Made by a program: the position numbers and the translations under genes. A DNA stretch of 9,299 nucleotides. It comes from Deltaproteobacteria bacterium (GTDB lineage Bacteria; Desulfobacterota; Desulfarculia; Adiutricales; Adiutricaceae). Below the pieces are notes generated by a model. The model was not told where the DNA came from. It searched no databases and saw only the letters and a program-made list of their open reading frames with translations. Shown here in pieces: positions 6,637-9,299 of the stretch. The stretch is from assembly GCA_031278795.1 (NCBI GenBank), contig JAITJT010000063.1, positions 1-9,299 on the forward strand. Reading direction: 5' to 3'. Within the stretch, counting starts at the first letter, position 1; each line of letters begins with the position of its first letter.

Positions 6637-6684
6637 CTAGCTAGCGATCTAGCTAGCTAGCTAGTTAGCTAGTTAGCAAACTAG
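6637..6684. repeat. CTAG tetranucleotide array between nusA and ylxR
   Basis: Twelve consecutive 4-base units stay in phase: CTAG, CTAG, CGAT, four CTAG, TTAG, CTAG, TTAG, CAAA, CTAG. Eight are exact CTAG and two are TTAG. CTAG is its own complement, so the RNA can fold into many alternative hairpins, for example CTAGCTAG around a four-base loop. The array fills almost the whole gap from the nusA stop to the ylxR start. Confidence 0.9.
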
Positions 6685-6685
6685 C

Positions 6686-8041
6686 TTAAGAGGCATCTTC
6701 CCGGTCGGAGTCGGCCCTCTCCATCTTTTGCCCGAAGAAGTCCTTGGCTATGGCCTCGCGTCTGGCCTCCTCGGCGTCCTCCTGGGCCAGGTGCTCCACG
6801 TAGTCCCGGGCCGCGTTCCAGATCTGGACGGCCTTGTCCTCGTTTAGGCCCTCCACCATGGCCAGCTGCTCCGGAGAGACCTCCAGGAGATCCCTCGCCG
6901 AGCCGTAGCCCGCCTCAAATAACATGTCCGCCGTGGCCTCGCTCACCCCGGGGAGCCTGAGGAGGGACTGGTAGCCGTTTTTAAGAGACCTTTGGTACTT
7001 GGACTCGTTTTTGACGTCAATGCGCCAGCCCACTAGCCTTGACGCCAGGCGCACGTTTTGGCCCTTGCGGCCTATGGCGAGCGAGAGCTGGTCGTCGGGC
7101 ACCACCACTTCCAAAGATCCGGCCTCCTCGTCCACAACCACCCTTAGGACAGCGGCCGGGGCTAGAGAGCTCGCCACATAGTGGGCGATATCTTTATTGA
7201 AGGGGATGATGTCGATCTTTTCGCCCTTGAGCTCTTGGACCACACCTTGCACCCTGGTGCCCCTGAGGCCCACGCAGGCCCCCACCGGGTCTATCTCACC
7301 ATCCGAGGTGGTGACCGCTATCTTGGAGCGGCTTCCGGCCTCCCGGGCCACTCCCACTATCTTTACGATGCCCTCGGATATCTCGGGCACCTCGGCCTCA
7401 AAGAGGGCCGCCAGAAAGTCCGGGTGCGTCCTGGAGAGAACCACCTGGGGACCGCGGCTATCCAGCCTCACGTCAATGACCAGGGCCCTTATGCGCTCGC
7501 CCCTATGGTAGTAGGTCTCCCTGTTGATCTGCTCGGAAACCGGAAGCAGGGCCTCGGCCTTCCCAAGGTTAACTATTATGTTGTTACCGCGGTTGGCGCC
7601 CTTCTCCACCCGCTGGATGAGGCCGGTGACTATCTTTCCGATGCGGTCCTTGAACTCGTCATATATGATGCGGCGCTCGGCGTCCTTCATGCGCTGGATT
7701 ATGACCTGTTTGGCGGACTGGGCCGCTATGCGCCCGAAGTCCCGAGTCTCCAGCTTGACCCCCAGCTCGTCCCCCAAAGAGGAGTCGGGATCCAGCTTCT
7801 TGGCGTCCTCCAGGCTCAGCTGGGTCTTGGGATCCGTCACCTCCTCCACCACCTCGTGAAAGCGGAAGACCTCAAACTCCCCGCTCTCCTCGTTGAAGTT
7901 CACCTCGAAGTTGTCATTGAGGCCGTATTTACGTTTGGCGGCCGAGCCTATGGCCTCCTGCATGGTTTCAATGAGAACTGTCTTGTCTAAGCCCTTGTCG
8001 CGGCTTATTTGTTCGATGATTCTCTTAAGGTCTTGGGTCAT
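6686..8041 (-). CDS. nusA: Transcription termination/antitermination factor NusA
   Basis: NusA binds RNA polymerase and nascent RNA, modulating pausing, intrinsic termination and antitermination. The 451 residues show the expected order: an N-terminal polymerase-binding domain (about 1-128, with GLDKTVLIETMQEAI and the DFGRIAAQSAKQVI block), an S1 domain (about 133-200) and KH1 (about 203-275, GLRGTRVQ). KH2 follows (about 280-345, AIGRKGQNVRLAS), then a helix-hairpin-helix tail (about 355-415, LPGVSEATADMLFEAGY). The acidic end resembles shorter proteobacterial NusA forms without a second C-terminal repeat. The ATG start has GAGG only three bases upstream, closer than usual. nusA appears to be the first gene of the operon here: a strong terminator lies 155 bases upstream and no rimP precedes it. 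E. coli nusA is autoregulated through its leader; the leader here also has hairpins. Confidence 0.97.
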   Translation of the reverse strand: MTQDLKRIIEQISRDKGLDKTVLIETMQEAIGSAAKRKYGLNDNFEVNFNEESGEFEVFRFHEVVEEVTDPKTQLSLEDAKKLDPDSSLGDELGVKLETRDFGRIAAQSAKQVIIQRMKDAERRIIYDEFKDRIGKIVTGLIQRVEKGANRGNNIIVNLGKAEALLPVSEQINRETYYHRGERIRALVIDVRLDSRGPQVVLSRTHPDFLAALFEAEVPEISEGIVKIVGVAREAGSRSKIAVTTSDGEIDPVGACVGLRGTRVQGVVQELKGEKIDIIPFNKDIAHYVASSLAPAAVLRVVVDEEAGSLEVVVPDDQLSLAIGRKGQNVRLASRLVGWRIDVKNESKYQRSLKNGYQSLLRLPGVSEATADMLFEAGYGSARDLLEVSPEQLAMVEGLNEDKAVQIWNAARDYVEHLAQEDAEEARREAIAKDFFGQKMERADSDREDAS

Positions 8042-8093
8042 GGTCCTCTGCTTGATCCTGCGGCCCCTTTCGAGGCGAAATGGTTTGGCGTGC

Positions 8094-8119
8094 CCTAAGG
8101 TGCGCGCGCCCTTTTTAGG
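8094..8119 (-). promoter_or_regulatory. Imperfect hairpin in the nusA leader
   Basis: CCTAA (8094-8098) and TTAGG (8115-8119) flank a GC-rich core GGTGCGCGCGCC that folds on itself, giving a bulged hairpin in the leader about 55-80 bases before the nusA start. On the plus strand a CTTTTT follows the core, so it might serve as a weak terminator for antisense transcription. No role is shown. Confidence 0.35.
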
Positions 8120-8196
8120 TTAGTGGGTTGTGCTTATCTGGATCCCTTGGGGGGAGAGGCTAAAAAAGTCAAAACTTAAGGCCTAAGATGCCCCTT

Positions 8197-8226
8197 AAAA
8201 AATAAAGTGGGCAGGTGCCCACTTTA
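8197..8226 (-). terminator. Strong intrinsic terminator upstream of nusA
   Basis: A perfect 11-bp stem, TAAAGTGGGCA (8203-8213) with TGCCCACTTTA (8216-8226), has only two bases between its arms. On the minus strand it is followed at once by six U (8197-8202). No U-run follows on the plus strand, so it stops transcripts running toward nusA, not nusA itself. Confidence 0.87.
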
Positions 8227-8508
8227 AGCAAAAGGGGTCGCAGTTGTGAACCCTCCACCCCTCTTTGGCCGCATAAAGGCTTAAAGTTGGGTGCCTAAGG
8301 CCACAGGGGCCTTAAGCGCTGGAGGATTGAGAGACGGAAATCCGGACTCAATGGGGTCGAAAAAACCCCCTGAAAGCCGGCGCGGAAAGAGGCGCTCCAA
8401 GAGAAGTTTGCATTAAAGGGGAAAGGGTTAAGCTTCCGAGAGCGCTTTAAGGAAATGCATGAAAATCCTGTCTTAAGCCCATATGGGCACCTAAGCTAAG
8501 TCTAAGAC
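8197..8508 (-). ncRNA. Candidate structured small RNA upstream of nusA
   Basis: A promoter-like pair (8515-8542) and a strong terminator bracket about 310 bases. Just inside the predicted start, TAAGACA (8503-8509) pairs with TGTCTTA (8469-8475) around an inner hairpin GCCC/GGGC (8477-8488). Further on, TTGGAG (8395-8400) pairs with CTCCAG (8319-8324), enclosing hairpins at 8353-8370 and 8326-8352 (ATTGAG/CTCAAT). Then a 10-bp stem (8293-8302 with 8308-8317) precedes the terminator. Two of these stems use wobble pairs that are G-U on the minus strand and C-A mismatches on the plus strand, supporting minus-strand RNA. It does not look like RNase P RNA, tmRNA, SRP RNA or 6S RNA. Part of it could code for a 10-residue peptide. 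Confidence 0.42.
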
Positions 8509-8514
8509 AACCCT

Positions 8515-8542
8515 ATTTTATTCAGTCGGACAAAAAAAGCAA
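8515..8542 (-). promoter_or_regulatory. Candidate promoter for the small RNA
   Basis: TTGCTT (8537-8542, 3 of 6) and TAAAAT (8515-8520, 5 of 6) are 16 bases apart on the minus strand, with TGAA directly before the -10. It lies just downstream of a terminator, where a new transcription unit would be expected to begin, and the predicted start near 8508 coincides with the base of a stem. Confidence 0.4.
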
Positions 8543-8573
8543 GGAAAAAAGTTGCCAGTAGCTTGAGGAAGTC

Positions 8574-8610
8574 AAAAAAAGACAAAAAAGCCCCAAAATC
8601 GGAGCTTTTT
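8574..8610 (-). terminator. Intrinsic terminator in the tRNA-nusA spacer
   Basis: On the minus strand AAAAAGCTCC (8601-8610) pairs with GGGGCTTTTT (to about 8584) around the loop GATTTT, with one G-U pair, followed by U-rich sequence with a second run of seven U (8574-8580). On the plus strand the G-U becomes a C-A mismatch, so the minus orientation is favoured. It would end transcripts coming from the tRNA side. Confidence 0.7.
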
Positions 8611-8698
8611 AGCTTGTTTATCCCCGGGAGGGCTGTGTTTAGAGCTTGTAAAGAGCGCCTTGGGAAGCATAGAGGGAGTATTGGCGGAAAGCTTGAGG

Positions 8699-8740
8699 AT
8701 CAAAATTTTGGTTTTTAACATCAAAATTTTGGTTTTTTAC
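8699..8740. repeat. 21-bp tandem duplication carrying a palindrome
   Basis: Two adjacent 21-base copies (8699-8719 and 8720-8740) differ at one position. Each contains the palindrome CAAAATTTTG (8701-8710 and 8722-8731). The centres are exactly two helical turns apart, as for paired operator sites. No regulator gene is nearby. Confidence 0.85.
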
Positions 8741-8768
8741 CTCCAAATTCTACCCCAGGGAACTTGTT

Positions 8769-8820
8769 GGGCGTGAGGGGGCTTGAGGGGGACGTGGGGG
8801 GACCTTAGGTGGCGTGGGGG
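8769..8820 (+). repeat. G-tract array with quadruplex potential
   Basis: Runs of 3, 5, 5 and 6 G at 8769-8771, 8777-8781, 8787-8791 and 8796-8801 are separated by 5, 5 and 4 bases, and a fifth run of five G ends at 8820. This meets the usual pattern for an intramolecular G-quadruplex on the plus strand. Units at 8772-8801 also form three 10-base tandem copies of the type CGTGAGGGGG. Confidence 0.75.
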
Positions 8821-9052
8821 CCGCTAGAGGGCGCAAGCTAAATTTCCACACTAATGGGTTATAAAGGGTTATATTTCTTGCAGCATGTCAAATAAGGGAA
8901 AGATCAAAAAAAACTTAGCTAAAAGCAAATGAGGGAAAAAGCCACTCAAGGGAAGCGTACATTGAAAGCGCCAAAGAATATTTATGAACTAAATACGTTT
9001 AAAAGCTAATATAAAAATTGAGATAAATATTTTCTTCAAGGCTGTCAAGGAC

Positions 9053-9072
9053 TTTGGAGGAGTTTGGAGGAA
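9053..9072. repeat. Two-copy 10-base tandem repeat beside the tRNA
   Basis: TTTGGAGGAG (9053-9062) is followed at once by TTTGGAGGAA (9063-9072), 13 bases beyond the tRNA CCA end. Confidence 0.7.
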
Positions 9073-9085
9073 AGATAGGAAGGAA

Positions 9086-9161
9086 TGGAGCGGGCAACGG
9101 GGATCGAACCCGCGACCCCAAGCTTGGGAAGCTCGTACTCTACCAGCTGAGCTATGCCCGC
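9086..9161 (-). tRNA. tRNA-Gly(CCC)
   Basis: This 76-base gene includes an encoded CCA. The acceptor GCGGGCA pairs with TGCCCGC, and the D arm is GCTC/GAGT. The anticodon stem CGAGC/GCTTG encloses the loop TTCCCAA with anticodon CCC, which reads GGG. The T arm is GCGGG/CCCGT with the loop TTCGATC. The discriminator base is U, as in bacterial glycine tRNAs. All stems close, with single G-U pairs in the anticodon and T stems. No terminator follows directly, so the primary transcript may extend toward 8584 or be ended by RNA processing. Confidence 0.97.
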
Positions 9162-9212
9162 TCAAAATCAAACATAAAGCGCCTACAGATAAACTAGCTC
9201 GCTTTCCAAGAG

Positions 9213-9242
9213 ACAATATCCGAAACACCCTGGCCTTGTCAA
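9213..9242 (-). promoter_or_regulatory. Promoter of tRNA-Gly
   Basis: A perfect -35 TTGACA (9237-9242) is followed after 18 bases by TATTGT (9213-9218, 4 of 6). Transcription would begin near 9205, about 45 bases before the mature tRNA 5' end. A small palindrome, AGAGC-TAA-GCTCT (9253-9265), lies just upstream of the -35. Confidence 0.6.
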
Positions 9243-9269
9243 GATGCAGCCTAGAGCTAAGCTCTTGCG

Positions 9270-9290
9270 AAAAAAACAGGGGGGCTTTTT
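9270..9290 (-). terminator. Probable half of a terminator at the window edge
   Basis: On the minus strand GCCCCCCTG (9277-9285) is followed by seven T (9270-9276), like the 3' arm and U-run of an intrinsic terminator whose 5' arm would lie at or beyond the right edge. It would close the transcription unit upstream of the tRNA gene. Only half is visible. Confidence 0.4.
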
Positions 9291-9299
9291 AGGCCTATA

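Larger units (their letters stand above)
8042..9085. other. Long non-coding spacer between tRNA-Gly and nusA
   Basis: About 1044 bases without an ORF of 60 codons that stays inside the spacer. From the tRNA side it holds a TTTGGAGGAG tandem repeat (9053-9072), a repeated GGGTTATA (near 8856-8876), a G-tract array, a 21-bp tandem duplication, and a first minus-strand terminator. A promoter-like pair, a structured stretch, a second minus-strand terminator and the nusA leader follow. Two terminators facing nusA imply that transcripts other than nusA arise here. Confidence 0.75.

Noticed and set aside
7181..7990. A 269-codon open frame on the plus strand opposite nusA
   Set aside because: It is exactly antisense to a clearly real NusA; GC-rich codon bias of the sense gene keeps the opposite frame open, and the peptide matches nothing known.
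8140..8178. TTGACT upstream of nusA as its promoter
   Set aside because: The 15-19 base window downstream is C-rich with no -10-like sequence; the nusA promoter remains unidentified.
8241..8275. GGGGTGG on the minus strand, considered as a T-box motif
   Set aside because: No specifier-loop region, no ACCGCG continuation, and no aminoacyl-tRNA gene downstream.
8325..8350. Resemblance to the RNase P RNA core GAGGAAAGTCCGG in GACGGAAATCCGGACTC on the plus strand
   Set aside because: The other universal RNase P segments (ACAGA-type and GCAAACC-type) are absent at the expected distances, and the segment is better explained as an ATTGAG/CTCAAT hairpin.
8699..8820. Repeats considered as a CRISPR array
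   Set aside because: Only two adjacent 21-bp copies with no spacers, and no cas genes nearby.
9020..9047. Perfect TTGACA at 9042-9047 (minus strand) as a promoter
   Set aside because: No acceptable -10 element lies 16-18 bases downstream.
8989..9228. A 79-codon minus-strand frame across the tRNA gene
   Set aside because: Its middle (SSAGRVRASQAWGRGFDPRCP) is the familiar false translation of a tRNA.

Overview
The window carries the classic transcription-termination/translation-initiation cluster, all on the minus strand. In transcription order, right to left, it reads tRNA-Gly(CCC), a roughly 1-kb non-coding spacer, nusA, ylxR (rnpM), infB, ylxP (DUF503), rbfA, nrnA (DHH/DHHA1 nanoRNase/pAp phosphatase), and truB, which runs off the left edge. 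Gene order and protein features fit a Desulfobacterota/deltaproteobacterium-like Gram-negative, but this assignment is an inference from memory of the cluster, not a phylogenetic result. The usual first gene of the cluster, rimP, is not next to nusA.

The genes work together. NusA couples RNA polymerase to termination and antitermination. YlxR is an RNA-binding protein tied to RNase P in Bacillus. IF2 (infB) places initiator tRNA on the ribosome. RbfA matures the 30S subunit. NrnA clears short RNA oligomers and pAp. TruB makes pseudouridine 55 in tRNA. The rbfA/nrnA junction overlaps by 4 bases, and nrnA/truB are 6 bases apart, so those three genes look translationally coupled. The earlier junctions are loose: 61 bases for nusA-ylxR, 364 for ylxR-infB, 38 for infB-ylxP and 233 for ylxP-rbfA.

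The coding DNA is GC-rich, while the spacers are A+T-rich and full of simple structure. They hold a 12-unit CTAG-type tetranucleotide array, a 10-base periodic TGGA array, a 21-bp tandem duplication carrying a palindrome, a G-tract array with quadruplex potential, and several hairpins. The spacer upstream of nusA contains two convincing minus-strand intrinsic terminators (8584-8610 and 8197-8226). Between them lies a plausible promoter followed by about 310 bases of foldable sequence without a sizeable ORF. This is the best candidate for an undescribed element: a structured small RNA transcribed toward nusA. Other points of note are a terminator-like hairpin just before the infB ribosome binding site (possible attenuation) and an in-frame insertion of about 50 residues in TruB with a near-perfect DNA palindrome at its centre.

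No insertion sequence, CRISPR array, phage gene or defence system is visible. The proteins are ordinary housekeeping proteins, and the interest lies in the non-coding DNA.
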